Counted from the stretch's first letter, positions 51,612 to 61,709 are shown. The stretch: 64,000 bases of DNA from Chitinophagaceae bacterium UBA1953 (GCA_002336115.1 DDEN01000056.1:425577-489576), one strand, 5' to 3'. Numbers and translations are program-made. The notes: generated from the sequence alone by a model not told the origin.

Positions 51612-52733
51612 ATGAATATGAAATTTTATTCTGCAACACTATCCGTTGCTTTATTTATCAACTGCTCAATTATTTCCGCACAATCATTGAAACTACCTGA
51701 TGCAGGTACAAACTATAAAAACAAAATAAGCCGGCATCTCAGCTCAACTGATATTGACATTAAATGGAATGCTCCTGGTGTAAAAGGCAGGGAAGGGAAA
51801 ATATGGGGTACTTCGGTTGCATGGTATGGGTTTGAGGTGCTGGGTTTTGGTTCAAATACAAAATCGCCCTGGAGAGCCGGCGCTGATGAATGTACCAATA
51901 TCAGTTTTTCAACTGATGTGGTTATTAACGGTCAGCCTCTTGCTGCCGGTAATTATGCATTCTTTATTGCATTGTACCCTGATTCATGCACTCTTATCTT
52001 TAATAAGAATACTGCCGAGTGGGGAAGCTATTTTTATAACAGTGATCTTGATGTGCTTCGTGTGGCAGCTAAACAGGAAAAAGATCAGCCTGCAATGCAG
52101 GATCGGCTTGACTATACTTTCAGTAAACAAACCAACCATACTGTTGAAGTGGCACTGGTGTGGGAGCATTGGCGCATCCCTTTTACTGTTGAGGTTGATC
52201 CGGTAAAAACAGGACTTGCATCCATACGTTCACAAATGACTGGTGCAATGGGTTTTGATCCTCCAAGTCTTGAAGCGGCAGCAGGCTGGTGCCTGCAGAA
52301 TAACGTAAATTATGAAGAAGCGCTGAACTGGATAACAAGCGCAACTGATCCAAATCTTGGCGGAGTAAAGAGTTTTAACGCCCTGAGTATTCGTGCAGGA
52401 TTATTAGAAAAGCTGAACCGCAATGCAGAGGCCGATTCAGTAATGAAGGTAGGTATGAGTGTTGCTACAGTATTAGAATTACACAGTTATGGCCGGAGAC
52501 TTCTTTTGCAAAAGAAACTGAAAGAGGCATTGGCTATTTTTGAGTTGAATTATAAAAAAGCAAATGGTGCATGGCCTACCGAAGCCGGTTTAATGCGGGG
52601 GTATTCTGCCAACGGCGATTTAAAGAAAGCATTGGAATTTGCAAAGCTTGCATTAAAGCATGCTCCAAATCCGGAAAGTAAGCGTGTTATTGAAGATGCA
52701 ATTAAAACATTGAGTGACGGAAAACCGCTTTAA
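51612..52733 (+). CDS. DUF2911 exported protein with a helical C-terminal domain
   Basis: A 373-residue exported protein. The signal peptide is followed by a DUF2911 domain (about residues 25-180). Diagnostic parts are IDIKWNAPGVKGREGKIWG, PWRAGADECTNISFSTDV and NYAFFIALYPDSCTLIFNKN, then WGSYFYNSDLDVLRV. The rest is a helical hairpin region with TPR-like spacing (LKEALAIFELNYKKANGAWP, then GDLKKALEFAKLALKHA). DUF2911 proteins are common in Bacteroidota and have no proven biochemical function. The promoter is close upstream. A small exported protein gene follows after 101 bp and may share the transcript. Confidence 0.85.
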   Translation: MNMKFYSATLSVALFINCSIISAQSLKLPDAGTNYKNKISRHLSSTDIDIKWNAPGVKGREGKIWGTSVAWYGFEVLGFGSNTKSPWRAGADECTNISFSTDVVINGQPLAAGNYAFFIALYPDSCTLIFNKNTAEWGSYFYNSDLDVLRVAAKQEKDQPAMQDRLDYTFSKQTNHTVEVALVWEHWRIPFTVEVDPVKTGLASIRSQMTGAMGFDPPSLEAAAGWCLQNNVNYEEALNWITSATDPNLGGVKSFNALSIRAGLLEKLNRNAEADSVMKVGMSVATVLELHSYGRRLLLQKKLKEALAIFELNYKKANGAWPTEAGLMRGYSANGDLKKALEFAKLALKHAPNPESKRVIEDAIKTLSDGKPL

Positions 52734-52834
52734 TATTTAACAGTGATTGTTTGTTTTTATTGTTGTAGTACAATCTGCCTTATTGTGTTAGGGTTTTAAG
52801 AAAATTTATACTTTCTAAGGGATATTATTGTATT

Positions 52835-53299
52835 ATGAAAAAGAAAGCCCGTCTGTTTTTCTTATTTATAATTTGCTTTTTATGCCTGTCGTATGTGTTT
52901 GCACAAAAGCCTGATTACTCCGGTACGTGGATTCTTAACTTAGAAAAAAGTAAGCTGGAGGATATGTCAAAAGGGTTTACGGGAAGTAAGTTTATCATCA
53001 AACAAAAAGGTGATAAAATACGGTTAACCCGTTATCATCTGTTTGGTGAAAAGAAAAACAGGCTGCGTTTTAAAATGATTGCTGATGGAAAAACCCGAAC
53101 AGTAAAACTGTTGTTTAAAGGAAAGTTGGAGTGGGAGGAAAATAAATTACGTTCCACTTTATGGCGAAAAAACTTTCATAATGTGGTAGTTTACAGTTTT
53201 GGCAACAATGAAAATGAATTTGTAGCCGATGAAGTGTTTAAAGGGCTACCGCAGGATCATCATAACATCTGGGTGTTTGAACGGGAGGTTAAGCAATAA
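52835..53299 (+). CDS. Small exported protein, unknown function
   Basis: A 154-residue protein with a signal peptide (to VFAQ). Its mature part resembles a single lipocalin-like or beta-barrel domain: SGTWILNLEKSKLEDM, FIIKQKGDKIRLTRYHLFGE, then VKLLFKGKLEWEENKLRS. The start DYSGTWILNLEKSKL is a common opening in Bacteroidota proteins of lipocalin-like folds. It has basic character overall. A terminator follows at 53326-53364. Confidence 0.65.
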   Translation: MKKKARLFFLFIICFLCLSYVFAQKPDYSGTWILNLEKSKLEDMSKGFTGSKFIIKQKGDKIRLTRYHLFGEKKNRLRFKMIADGKTRTVKLLFKGKLEWEENKLRSTLWRKNFHNVVVYSFGNNENEFVADEVFKGLPQDHHNIWVFEREVKQ

Positions 53300-53325
53300 T
53301 ATTTATTGTTGTAGATATTTGAAAA

Positions 53326-53364
53326 AAGGGTCGGGGCATCTTCAATACCCCGACTCTTTTTTTA
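53326..53364. terminator. Terminator
   Basis: AGGGTCGGGG and CCCCGACTCT pair with one G-U around CATCTTCAATA, followed by T8. It sits between convergent genes. Confidence 0.82.
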
Positions 53365-53403
53365 TCTCAAAAAATCACTTGGAATTTTTCAACATTCAAT
53401 TCT

Positions 53404-53805
53404 TTAATCTATCCGTACAAAATTGCTCGAGGGCAGAGGTTCTTCTTTCTTTTCATCGGGCCAGATGCGAATTGCCCAGTAAATAATAAAACCTACCGTG
53501 CTTACAAAAATGAACACCAGTATCCAGATGATCCGCTCTTCTGATTTTACTGCTTTGTTGTTAATGGCATGAATAATAAAATAAATCAGTAATCCTAAAT
53601 GGAATAACGACAAGATAATTGCATAAAGAACAAACCCAAATACGTTGCTTAATACAGCCATTGGTGGAACATTGTTTCCGTATTGCTGATCCAGCGTAAC
53701 CATTTGTGGAATAAACCCTGTAAACAGATAAATAAGAAGGCCGATGGTAAGTATGATTGGCATTACTGAAAGAATGCCAAGGAAGATTTTTTTACTGCGT
53801 GTCAT
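53404..53805 (-). CDS. Membrane protein with PLDc_N-like helices
   Basis: A 133-residue membrane protein with three hydrophobic segments. The last (ERIIWILVFIFVSTVGFIIY then WAIRIW) and the preceding NNKAVKSEE segment match the phospholipase D nuclease N-terminal (PLDc_N) helical module. Such modules often stand alone in small proteins of unknown role. The ATG at 53805 was chosen over a TTG at 53832. It is divergent from the SPFH gene, with 89 bp between starts. Confidence 0.7.
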   Translation of the reverse strand: MTRSKKIFLGILSVMPIILTIGLLIYLFTGFIPQMVTLDQQYGNNVPPMAVLSNVFGFVLYAIILSLFHLGLLIYFIIHAINNKAVKSEERIIWILVFIFVSTVGFIIYWAIRIWPDEKKEEPLPSSNFVRID

Positions 53806-53894
53806 AGAACATTTTCTATAAAAGTACAACAAGTATGTACAGGTTTGTTTCCGTTTATATACAGAATGGATTACTTTAGATAAAAATTTATACT

Positions 53895-54836
53895 ATGAAT
53901 TTTCTTTTAGATTTCTGGTGGGTCATCGTGATCCTCTTTATTGTCTTCAGCGGACTTGTTACAGTTAACCAGGGAACGATTGCTGTTATAACAATGTTTG
54001 GTAAATACCAACGCATTTTACGCCCGGGCTTGGGATTTAAGATTCCGGTGCTGGAACAGATTTACAAACGCATCAGCATACAGAACCGTTCTGTAGAGCT
54101 GGAGTTTCAGGCAGTGACTATGGATCAGGCAAATGTTTATTTTAAAAGCATGTTACTGTACAGCGTGCAGAATGAAAGCGAAGAAACAATCAAAAAAGTT
54201 GCATTTAAATTTATCAGCGATAAGGATCTGATGCAGGCATTGATCCGAACAGTTGAAGGTTCTATCCGTGCATTTGTTGCCACAAAACGCCAGGCCGAAA
54301 TCCTTTCTTTAAGAAGAGAAATTGTTGAATTTGTAAAAGAACAGATTGATCATTCACTGGAAGAGTGGGGTTATCACCTGCAGGATTTGCAGATCAACGA
54401 TATTACTTTCGACCAGGCTATTATGGAAAGTATGAGCAAGGTGGTGGCAAGTAATAACTTAAAAGCTGCTGCAGAAAATGAAGGACAGGCTTTACTCATC
54501 ACCAAAACAAAAGCTGCCGAAGCAGAAGGTAATGCCATTAAGATTTCGGCTGAAGCTGAACGTGAGGCTGCACGCCTGCGTGGACAGGGTGTTGCTCTCT
54601 TCCGCCAGGAAGTTGCAAAAGGTATGACGGAAGCTGCTGAACAAATGAAGCAGGCGAATCTTGATACCAATGTAATTCTTTTCAGTATGTGGACAGAAGC
54701 TGTGAAGAACTTTGCTGAATACGGTAAAGGCAATGTTATTTTCCTCGATGGTAGTGCTGATGGTATGGAAAATACAATGAAGCAAATTCAGGCGCTGATG
54801 GTTAAACAGATTGGTCAGCCAGCACCAACTAAGTAA
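53895..54836 (+). CDS. SPFH/band 7 domain protein (stomatin/prohibitin-like)
   Basis: A 313-residue membrane-anchored SPFH protein. One N-terminal helix (MNFLLDFWWVIVILFIVFSG) is followed by the band 7 domain (VNQGTIAVITMFGKYQRILR, PGLGFKIP, then VELEFQAVTMDQANVYFK). A coiled-coil region rich in Ala/Glu comes next (AAEAEGNAIKISAEAEREAA, RLRGQGVALFRQEVAKG), then a C-terminal segment. SPFH proteins form large ring or cage assemblies in membranes, organise microdomains and often regulate membrane proteases such as FtsH. No protease gene lies nearby, so its partner is unknown. A terminator follows. Confidence 0.93.
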   Translation: MNFLLDFWWVIVILFIVFSGLVTVNQGTIAVITMFGKYQRILRPGLGFKIPVLEQIYKRISIQNRSVELEFQAVTMDQANVYFKSMLLYSVQNESEETIKKVAFKFISDKDLMQALIRTVEGSIRAFVATKRQAEILSLRREIVEFVKEQIDHSLEEWGYHLQDLQINDITFDQAIMESMSKVVASNNLKAAAENEGQALLITKTKAAEAEGNAIKISAEAEREAARLRGQGVALFRQEVAKGMTEAAEQMKQANLDTNVILFSMWTEAVKNFAEYGKGNVIFLDGSADGMENTMKQIQALMVKQIGQPAPTK

Positions 54837-54853
54837 TAAATTGATTTGACAAA

Positions 54854-54890
54854 CAAAAAGCCCGGGCATTCATTATGACCGGGCTTTTTG
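54854..54890. terminator. Terminator between the SPFH and BNR-protein genes
   Basis: CAAAAAGCCCGG (54854-54865) and CCGGGCTTTTTG (54879-54890) are perfect complements, with A and T runs suited to both directions. Confidence 0.88.
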
Positions 54891-54907
54891 TTTATATACT
54901 GCTTTCT

Positions 54908-57814
54908 TTATTTCTTTAATTGCTTGTAAGCTTTCATCGTTTCATTAACAGCATTGATCATTTGTTGTGTAACTGGCATTTCACTATCCTGCATCAGGTT
55001 GAATAGTTGTGCAAACGATCCGGCAAGTTTCATGTATTCTGCAAATGGTTTGCCTGCAAGTCTCAGTTCTTCTGCAATACGCATACATTCTTTTCTTGCA
55101 GTATAACATTGCAATGAAAGATCGTGCTGCAGCTGCAAATCCTTTGTACTTGTTTTTACTCGTGGATCCATTTTTATGCTGATGGTTTGTGTTTGTGTTT
55201 TTCCATCAACTGTCAACTTCACTCTGTATGTTCCGGGCATTACCCAAGGTGCATTTGGATCAGGGTTTGTATTTTGATAAACTGCCGACATTGGATAGGA
55301 TGGCTGAAGATTCAATGGCTGGTATTTCATATCCCACAAAAACCTGTGCGAACCTGCTTCGGCTGAAAGCAGTTGCTGCGGTTTAATCCAGTACAGCGGA
55401 ATATTCTGGTTGCCGATTTTGTACAATGTATCAGATGAAGAATAGGTTCTTACAACTATTCCTTTTGCATCAATAATTTCAAGCGAAACATTCTTTGCTG
55501 TTGACTGCAGGTAATAATCAATCATTGCACCTTCGGGCGGATTGGAACCTGCAGCTTCTTCCTGCGGTACAGGCGTATCGGTATATGTACTCCAGCGTAT
55601 GCGGTAAGTTGTTTGTGGTTTGTATAAAATATTTTTTTCAGCAGCAAGCTTTGCTGTTAACTGTCGCAGGGGTGTGATGTTGTCGAGAATCCAGAAACTA
55701 CGGCCATGTGTACCAATTACAAGATCATCATCTTTGATTACAAGATCACGGATAGAAGTTGCGGGCATATTTAATTTCAGGCTTTGCCAATGTTCTCCAT
55801 CATCAAACGAAACATAAACAGCACGTTCACTTCCTGCAAACAGTAATCCTTTTACAAGAGGGTCTTCACGTACAACATTAATCGGATCGTTGGGTAAACC
55901 ATTTACAATTTCTTTCCATGTTTTACCACCGTCGGTTGTTTTGTAAATATGCGGATGCAGATCATCGCAACGGATGCGGTTCACAGCCGCATAAACAGTG
56001 TTCACATCGGTATGACTTGCATCCATCAATGAAATTTTACTCCAGCTTGTAATCGATGATGGTGTTACATTCTTCCATGTTTTGCCGCCATCTTTTGTTA
56101 CATGAATCAAACCATCATCTGTTCCTGCCCAGATGGTATTGACATCTTTGTAAGAAGGTGCAACAGTATAAATCACTCCACGTCTTGGCATTTTCTTCAT
56201 TTCTTCATTTGTATAAATGCCTACACTTGCAGGAATATCCCAGCTTTCTCTTGATAAATCGGGGCTGATGATTTCCCAACTGTTTCCTCCATTGGTTGTT
56301 TTAAACAAAACATTGCCTGCATAGTACAATGTCTTTTTATCAACGGGATTAAACAGCACAGGTGCAGTGCGGAGAAAACGATACTTACCACTGCGGATTG
56401 CTTCGGGTGAAATGTTTTGTGTTTGACCGGTACGTTTATCATACCTGCTGATCTTACCACCATAAATGATATTCGGATCAAGCGGATCAGGAGCTACATA
56501 AGCATATTCTTCTGCACCAACAGGATGCCAGTCACGGTATGTAATCTGTCCATCGTTACTGCGTGATGCAATACCAACAGATCCACTTTCCTGCTGACCA
56601 CCATATACATTATACGGAAACGCATTGTCGGTATTTACATGATAGAATTGTGCAGTTGGCTGATTGTACCAGCTTGAAAATGTTTCACCACCGTTTACTG
56701 TAATAATTGCACCCTGATCGCTTGCAATTAAAATAATATCCGGATTGTTGGGATTAATCCAGATGCGGTGATAATCATCACCACCCGGAGCACCACGAAA
56801 AGCAGTCCATGTTTTACCGGCATCAGTTGATTTCCATGTAACCACATTTGCAGAATAAACAATGTCGGCATTTTTCGGATCGGTTTTTAGTTCTGCAAAA
56901 TCACTTCCTCTTCCCCAGAACCTTCCGTCTTTTGTTAAAAGAGCCCAGCTTTCTCCTGCATCATCACTTTTATAAACGCCACCAAACTCACCTGCATCAA
57001 CGGTAGCGTACAACCGGTTTGGATTACTGGGTGCAATACAAAATCCTATTCGTCCCAAACCTTGCTGGGTTGTTGGTAATCCCTTTGTTAATTTTTTCCA
57101 TGTGATACCGCCATCAGTACTTTTAAACAAACCACTTTCTTTTCCGTTCCATGCACCATTTTCCCAGGGGCCTTGCCGTCCTGCCCACATATCAGCATAA
57201 ATAATATTTGGGTTCGATGGGTCAATTGTAACCTGCATTGCTCCAGTGTTTTCATCAATGTATAATACTTTTTGCCAGGTACTTCCTCCGTCTGTTGTTC
57301 TGTACACACCACGTTCTGTATTTGCTCCATAAGGATGACCTAATGCTGCAACGAACACTTTATTTTCATTTGTTGGATCAATGGCAAGTCCTGCAATTTG
57401 CTGGCAATCTGTTAAGCCGATATGTTTCCATGTTTTACCTGCATCAGTTGATTTGTACATTCCATTGCCCACACTTAAATCAGGACGTTGCAAACCTTCT
57501 CCACTTCCAACATACACAACATTGGGGTTTGATGGAGCAACAGCCACATCGCCAATTGAACCTGTCGGCTGATCATCAAACACAGGCATCCAGGTACGAC
57601 CATAGTCGGTTGTTTTCCATACACCACCATTGTTTACACCAATATAAAATACATTAGGCTGCTGTGGTACACCCACTGCACCAACTGTTCTTCCTCCACG
57701 ATGCGGACCAATCATTCTCCATTTCATGCAATTGAAATAAGAGGCATCAAAAGATTGGGCCGATGAAAAAAGAAATTGAACAGAAAGGAATGTGAACAGA
57801 AGTAATTTTCTCAT
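54908..57814 (-). CDS. Exported BNR/VPS10-type beta-propeller protein
   Basis: A 968-residue exported protein. A signal peptide (MRKLLLFTFLSVQFLFSSAQ) is followed by about 10 Asp-box (BNR) repeats of the type STDGGKTWK, VWKTTDYGRTW and YKSTDAGKTW over residues 60-720, forming two sortilin-like propellers. The C-terminal ~230 residues hold an Ig-like domain (GTYRVKLTVDGKTQTQTISI) and helices. Proteins of this layout are annotated as VPS10-domain or glycosyl-hydrolase (xyloglucanase-like) proteins, but the acidic catalytic residues of GH74 are not identifiable here. A role in binding or degrading an extracellular polymer is plausible. There is no T9SS sorting domain. Confidence 0.87.
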   Translation of the reverse strand: MRKLLLFTFLSVQFLFSSAQSFDASYFNCMKWRMIGPHRGGRTVGAVGVPQQPNVFYIGVNNGGVWKTTDYGRTWMPVFDDQPTGSIGDVAVAPSNPNVVYVGSGEGLQRPDLSVGNGMYKSTDAGKTWKHIGLTDCQQIAGLAIDPTNENKVFVAALGHPYGANTERGVYRTTDGGSTWQKVLYIDENTGAMQVTIDPSNPNIIYADMWAGRQGPWENGAWNGKESGLFKSTDGGITWKKLTKGLPTTQQGLGRIGFCIAPSNPNRLYATVDAGEFGGVYKSDDAGESWALLTKDGRFWGRGSDFAELKTDPKNADIVYSANVVTWKSTDAGKTWTAFRGAPGGDDYHRIWINPNNPDIILIASDQGAIITVNGGETFSSWYNQPTAQFYHVNTDNAFPYNVYGGQQESGSVGIASRSNDGQITYRDWHPVGAEEYAYVAPDPLDPNIIYGGKISRYDKRTGQTQNISPEAIRSGKYRFLRTAPVLFNPVDKKTLYYAGNVLFKTTNGGNSWEIISPDLSRESWDIPASVGIYTNEEMKKMPRRGVIYTVAPSYKDVNTIWAGTDDGLIHVTKDGGKTWKNVTPSSITSWSKISLMDASHTDVNTVYAAVNRIRCDDLHPHIYKTTDGGKTWKEIVNGLPNDPINVVREDPLVKGLLFAGSERAVYVSFDDGEHWQSLKLNMPATSIRDLVIKDDDLVIGTHGRSFWILDNITPLRQLTAKLAAEKNILYKPQTTYRIRWSTYTDTPVPQEEAAGSNPPEGAMIDYYLQSTAKNVSLEIIDAKGIVVRTYSSSDTLYKIGNQNIPLYWIKPQQLLSAEAGSHRFLWDMKYQPLNLQPSYPMSAVYQNTNPDPNAPWVMPGTYRVKLTVDGKTQTQTISIKMDPRVKTSTKDLQLQHDLSLQCYTARKECMRIAEELRLAGKPFAEYMKLAGSFAQLFNLMQDSEMPVTQQMINAVNETMKAYKQLKK

Positions 57815-57897
57815 GCGTTTCGATTTTTATTGATACAGGGTTGATTGATGAATGTACAGGAATCATGCATTTTAAAAATGCACGAACATGGTTTAAA

Positions 57898-57936
57898 ATA
57901 AAGAAGTTTCACGCAAACTGCATGAAACTTCTTTAT
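57898..57936. terminator. Hairpin between the BNR-protein and cytochrome genes
   Basis: ATAAAGAAGTTTCA (57898-57911) and TGAAACTTCTTTAT (57923-57936) are perfect complements around CGCAAACTGCA. It lies downstream of the minus-strand cytochrome c gene, 20 bp past its stop. Confidence 0.82.
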
Positions 57937-57955
57937 GAATGGAAAAACCGGCTGT

Positions 57956-58552
57956 TTACATTTTTGGTGGTGCTGCTATTTTAGCTTCGGGCACAATGTT
58001 GTAAACCGGTTTGGTTGATTTTAGAAATGCAAATACAGCACTAATCTCATCATCGGTTAAATTTTTATATGCTGCCCATGGCATGGGTGGAAGTATAGGT
58101 CTTGTATTCTCAAGCCCCATAAACTTTCCTTCTTTGATTACTTTTTTAAACTGATCTTCTGTCCATAAGCCAATTCCTGTGGAATCGCTGCTGATGTTTG
58201 CTGCATACGATTGTCCCCATGGCCCAATAAATGAAGTGAAATCAGGAGCAAATAATACCCAGCCCGATTTAAGTATTTTTTCATCAGCAGGTGGCAGAGG
58301 CATATTTGACTGGTGCCCGCCAAAACGTAGTTCAGGAATTATTTCGGGCCCCTGCGGCCCCATTTTTTTTGGCGAATGACAGATTTCGCAGTCAAGTGCT
58401 GCAACGAGTCTTTCACCCGTTTTTACTTTGTCTTCAACAGTGCTTACAACAGGAGTTGAAGTTTTTTCCTGATGCGATGTTTTGCCTGTACAGGCATTGA
58501 TAAAATATATGGCAATTATGGCCATACTCACAGCGATGATTGGTTTACGCAT
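57956..58552 (-). CDS. Monoheme cytochrome c lipoprotein
   Basis: A 198-residue exported c-type cytochrome with a lipobox FINAC at Cys21. The single heme-binding motif is Cys55-x-x-Cys58-His59 in ALDCEICHSPKKMGP. A distal methionine ligand probably lies in ILPPMPWAAYKNLTDDEISA. It is a class I cytochrome c fold of about 110 residues with a low-complexity Thr/Ser spacer (residues 22-45) that lets the heme domain extend from the membrane. It is monoheme, so it probably passes electrons between periplasmic partners. The ATG at 58552 gives the signal peptide; a farther ATG at 58618 adds an unlikely N-terminus. Confidence 0.87.
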   Translation of the reverse strand: MRKPIIAVSMAIIAIYFINACTGKTSHQEKTSTPVVSTVEDKVKTGERLVAALDCEICHSPKKMGPQGPEIIPELRFGGHQSNMPLPPADEKILKSGWVLFAPDFTSFIGPWGQSYAANISSDSTGIGLWTEDQFKKVIKEGKFMGLENTRPILPPMPWAAYKNLTDDEISAVFAFLKSTKPVYNIVPEAKIAAPPKM

Positions 58553-58819
58553 GATGGTTATTGTTTGTGATAAAAAATTAAAACTTAAGTTGATGTTTGG
58601 TAAGTTAGGCGCAATCAAAGGCGGGTAGAATTAAAACGGGTAGAAGATTTGCTAAAGCTAATGTAACATTGGTTTTATTTATTTCATAGTTCAGCAAGCC
58701 TTTTCTCAGATGAAAGAAATACCGGAAAGCGGGTATTTAGTGTACTCTCCCTGCATATTATTTTTAGTTGTTTTAAAAAAGATGAGTAAACACTTTTGTT
58801 ATACGACTAAAACTAAATC

Positions 58820-59170
58820 ATGAAATTTTTATTTTTTATCACTGCTGTTTCAGAAGAGATTCAAACTCAGGTTGCACTTGGTTCGGGTTACTGGATGCCT
58901 GTGGCTTTGGTTATTGCAGGTTTGCTCATTTCCAATAAGCAATTCCGCAGGCAAAAGCGGAAGCTGTTTTTTCAGTTGCTCAAAAAAAAGGCACTTTCTT
59001 TCCATAAGCGACAGCTTGAACATCCCGGCTTGTTTATTGTATCCATTGTTATGATACTTGCCTGTTTTGGTGTGGCAATTGCACTGGGTATGCTGAAAGA
59101 ATTTTTAATTCTTATCGGAGCTGTTTTGCTGCTTGTATTGTTATTGTTTGCGGCATTAAAGAACAGTTAG
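58820..59170 (+). CDS. Small membrane protein, unknown function
   Basis: A 116-residue protein with three hydrophobic segments (WMPVALVIAGLLIS, LFIVSIVMILACFGVAIALG and FLILIGAVLLLVLLLFAAL) and a very basic loop between the first two (SNKQFRRQKRKLFFQLLKKK). The basic loop should lie in the cytoplasm. No family is recognised. It is followed by the S9 peptidase gene after 89 bp. Confidence 0.62.
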   Translation: MKFLFFITAVSEEIQTQVALGSGYWMPVALVIAGLLISNKQFRRQKRKLFFQLLKKKALSFHKRQLEHPGLFIVSIVMILACFGVAIALGMLKEFLILIGAVLLLVLLLFAALKNS

Positions 59171-59259
59171 CCCGACTGCTTTGATTGATTGTACACGTTT
59201 AAATTTATTTGAGCGGCATATAGTCTTGTTTTATTCAATGTACATTCGGGGATAAATCA

Positions 59260-61674
59260 ATGTATATGAAACGCTTTTTATTGATCCTTTTCGTTTTTGC
59301 ACTTACAAAAACATTTTCTCAGGATGCAGTAAGTTACCAGCTTCCTCCAAAAACAATTCTTGATCTTGCGCTGGCAAAACCAACTCCGGGAGTAAGTGTC
59401 GACAGCAAAGGTGAATGGATGTTGTTGATTGAACGCAACACGTATCCAACTGTTGAGGAATTAGGCCAACCTGAAGTAAGAGTTGCAGGTCTTCGTATTA
59501 ATCCTGCTAATTTTTCATTGAGCAGGCAGAACTATATCAACAATTTTACTTTACGCAATATTGCAACAGGTAAAGAGTATAAAATTGCGGGATTGCCTGT
59601 TAATCTTCTTGCTGCTTCGGTTGAATGGAGCCCCAACGAAAAGAAAATTGCTTTTACGCATAATGCAGGATCGCATGTTGACTTGTATGTGATTGATGTG
59701 GCTACACAAAAAGCAATGAAAGTAAATAAAACTGCGTTAAATGTAGTGCTTGGCAGTGCTTTCAGTTGGCTGAATGATAACACAGTGCTTTATAAAGCAA
59801 CAATCAAGCTTCCATCGGCAATGCCGCAAAAGCCCATTACTCCAAAGGGGCCCACTGTACAGGAAAGTTATGGAAGTTCAGCACCCCGTCCCACTTTCCA
59901 GGATTTAATTAAATCACCATACGATGAACTGTTGTTTGATTTTTTTACAACAGCGCAATTAACGAAGAATACAAACGGAGTTGAAACAAAAATCAATCAG
60001 CCTGCAATTTATACTTCAACTGAAGCCTCTCCCGATAAAAAATATTTACTCATCCGCACAATCAATAAACCATTCTCATATACAGTAACGGCTTTTGGTT
60101 TTAACTCAACTATTGCTGTGTATGATGTGAATGGAAAACTGGTGAAGGAAATTGCAAAACTTCCATCTGCAGAAACAGCGCCTGCAGGTAATGATAATGT
60201 GCAGGATGTTCCCCGCAGCATTGAGTGGCGTGATGATGAGGCTGCAACAATTGTTTGGTGCAAAGCTCTCGACGGTGGTTTGATTAAGAGTAATGTGGAC
60301 TATCATGATGCGGTGTACAGTCTGTCTGCTCCATTTACAACTCAACCAAAAGAATTGTTCAAAACAAAAATGCGTTATGGCGGTACAATATGGGGTAACA
60401 GCAGTTTTGCATTAGTGTATGAAGTGTTGCGTGGCAAAGCACAAACCAAACTCAGCATGGTGAATCCTTCAACGGGTGAAATGGAAACATTGCTTGAACG
60501 CAGCGCAAATGATGCTTACAGTAACCCAGGATCACCTGTTACAGAAAAAAACAGTTACGACCGTAACGTGGTTATTCCTCACGATGGAAAACTGCTGATG
60601 AATAATACAACAGGTGCATCACCAAAAGGCGATCTGCCATTTCTTTCTTATTTCGATCTTACAACAAAAAAGAATGATATTGTCTGGCGCTGCAGTGAAA
60701 ACAGTTACGAGTTAGTGATTGATGTAATTGACAGAAATACATTAACTGTTCTCACAAGAAAAGAATCGCAAACAGATGTACCCAACTATTTTATTAAAAC
60801 ATTAAAAGGCGTTGTAGCATCAAGCGGTAAACAAGTAACCAGCTTCACCAATCCTTATCCGCAACTGGAAGGAGTAAGTAAACAAAAGATTTCATACAAA
60901 CGTGCAGATGGAGTTGATCTTACCGGTGATTTATATCTGCCAAAAGGCTATGATGTAAAGAAAGATGGGCCATTACCTGTGCTGATGTGGGCTTATCCCC
61001 GTGAGTTTACCAATGCCCGTGATGCTGCACAGGTGCGTGGATCAAAAAATATGTTTACACGAATCAGTTGGGGAAGTCCTATCTTCTGGGTAACACAGGG
61101 ATATGCGGTGCTGGATAATGCTGAGATGCCGATTGTAAGTACATCATCAGATAAAAAACCAAATGATGATTTTATTGAACAATTGAAATTAAATGCACGG
61201 GCTGCCATTGATAAGCTGGCCGAAATGGGAGTGGGCGACAGTACAAGAGTTGCGGTTGGTGGCCATAGTTATGGTGCTTTTATGACAGCAAATTTATTGG
61301 CACACACCAATTGGTTCAAAGCAGGTATTGCAAGAAGCGGTGCATACAACAGAACATTAACTCCGTTCAGTTTTCAGAATGAGGACCGTACATACTGGCA
61401 GGTGCCTCAGTTATATTTTGATATGAGTCCGTTCAGTTTTGCAAATCAGTTAAAGACTCCTATTCTTTTAATTCATGGGGATACAGATGATAACACTGGT
61501 ACATTCCCTATCCAGAGTGAAAGAATGTTTGCTGCATTAAAAGGAAACGGAGGTAATGTGCGTTATGTAAGTCTTCCATACGAAGCTCATGGTTATCGTG
61601 GTAAAGAAAATATTCTTCATGTGTTGTGGGAAGAACATACATGGTTAGAGAAATATGTGAAAGGGAAGAAGTAA
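59260..61674 (+). CDS. Exported prolyl-oligopeptidase-family (S9) peptidase
   Basis: An 804-residue exported serine peptidase. A signal peptide (to TFSQ) and an N-terminal beta-propeller (about 40-520) gate a C-terminal alpha/beta hydrolase domain. The catalytic triad is Ser670 in GGHSYGAFMTANLL, Asp743 in IHGDTDDNTGTFP and His777 in YEAHGYR. The layout and the NTGTFPIQSERMFAALKG region are like glutamyl endopeptidases and acylaminoacyl/dipeptidyl peptidases of clan SC family S9 (S9C/S9D). It would cleave short peptides in the periplasm. Two ATGs (59260 and 59266) are both possible. Confidence 0.92.
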   Translation: MYMKRFLLILFVFALTKTFSQDAVSYQLPPKTILDLALAKPTPGVSVDSKGEWMLLIERNTYPTVEELGQPEVRVAGLRINPANFSLSRQNYINNFTLRNIATGKEYKIAGLPVNLLAASVEWSPNEKKIAFTHNAGSHVDLYVIDVATQKAMKVNKTALNVVLGSAFSWLNDNTVLYKATIKLPSAMPQKPITPKGPTVQESYGSSAPRPTFQDLIKSPYDELLFDFFTTAQLTKNTNGVETKINQPAIYTSTEASPDKKYLLIRTINKPFSYTVTAFGFNSTIAVYDVNGKLVKEIAKLPSAETAPAGNDNVQDVPRSIEWRDDEAATIVWCKALDGGLIKSNVDYHDAVYSLSAPFTTQPKELFKTKMRYGGTIWGNSSFALVYEVLRGKAQTKLSMVNPSTGEMETLLERSANDAYSNPGSPVTEKNSYDRNVVIPHDGKLLMNNTTGASPKGDLPFLSYFDLTTKKNDIVWRCSENSYELVIDVIDRNTLTVLTRKESQTDVPNYFIKTLKGVVASSGKQVTSFTNPYPQLEGVSKQKISYKRADGVDLTGDLYLPKGYDVKKDGPLPVLMWAYPREFTNARDAAQVRGSKNMFTRISWGSPIFWVTQGYAVLDNAEMPIVSTSSDKKPNDDFIEQLKLNARAAIDKLAEMGVGDSTRVAVGGHSYGAFMTANLLAHTNWFKAGIARSGAYNRTLTPFSFQNEDRTYWQVPQLYFDMSPFSFANQLKTPILLIHGDTDDNTGTFPIQSERMFAALKGNGGNVRYVSLPYEAHGYRGKENILHVLWEEHTWLEKYVKGKK

Positions 61675-61681
61675 AGTAACG

Positions 61682-61709
61682 GGTGATGTGCGATGTATGA
61701 TGTTTGTAA
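61682..61709. repeat. Short 7-bp repeat run inside a hairpin
   Basis: GGTGATG, TGCGATG, TATGATG, TTTGTAA, just after the S9 peptidase stop codon. The run is bracketed by ACGGGT (61679-61684) and ACCCGT (61709-61714). Confidence 0.55.
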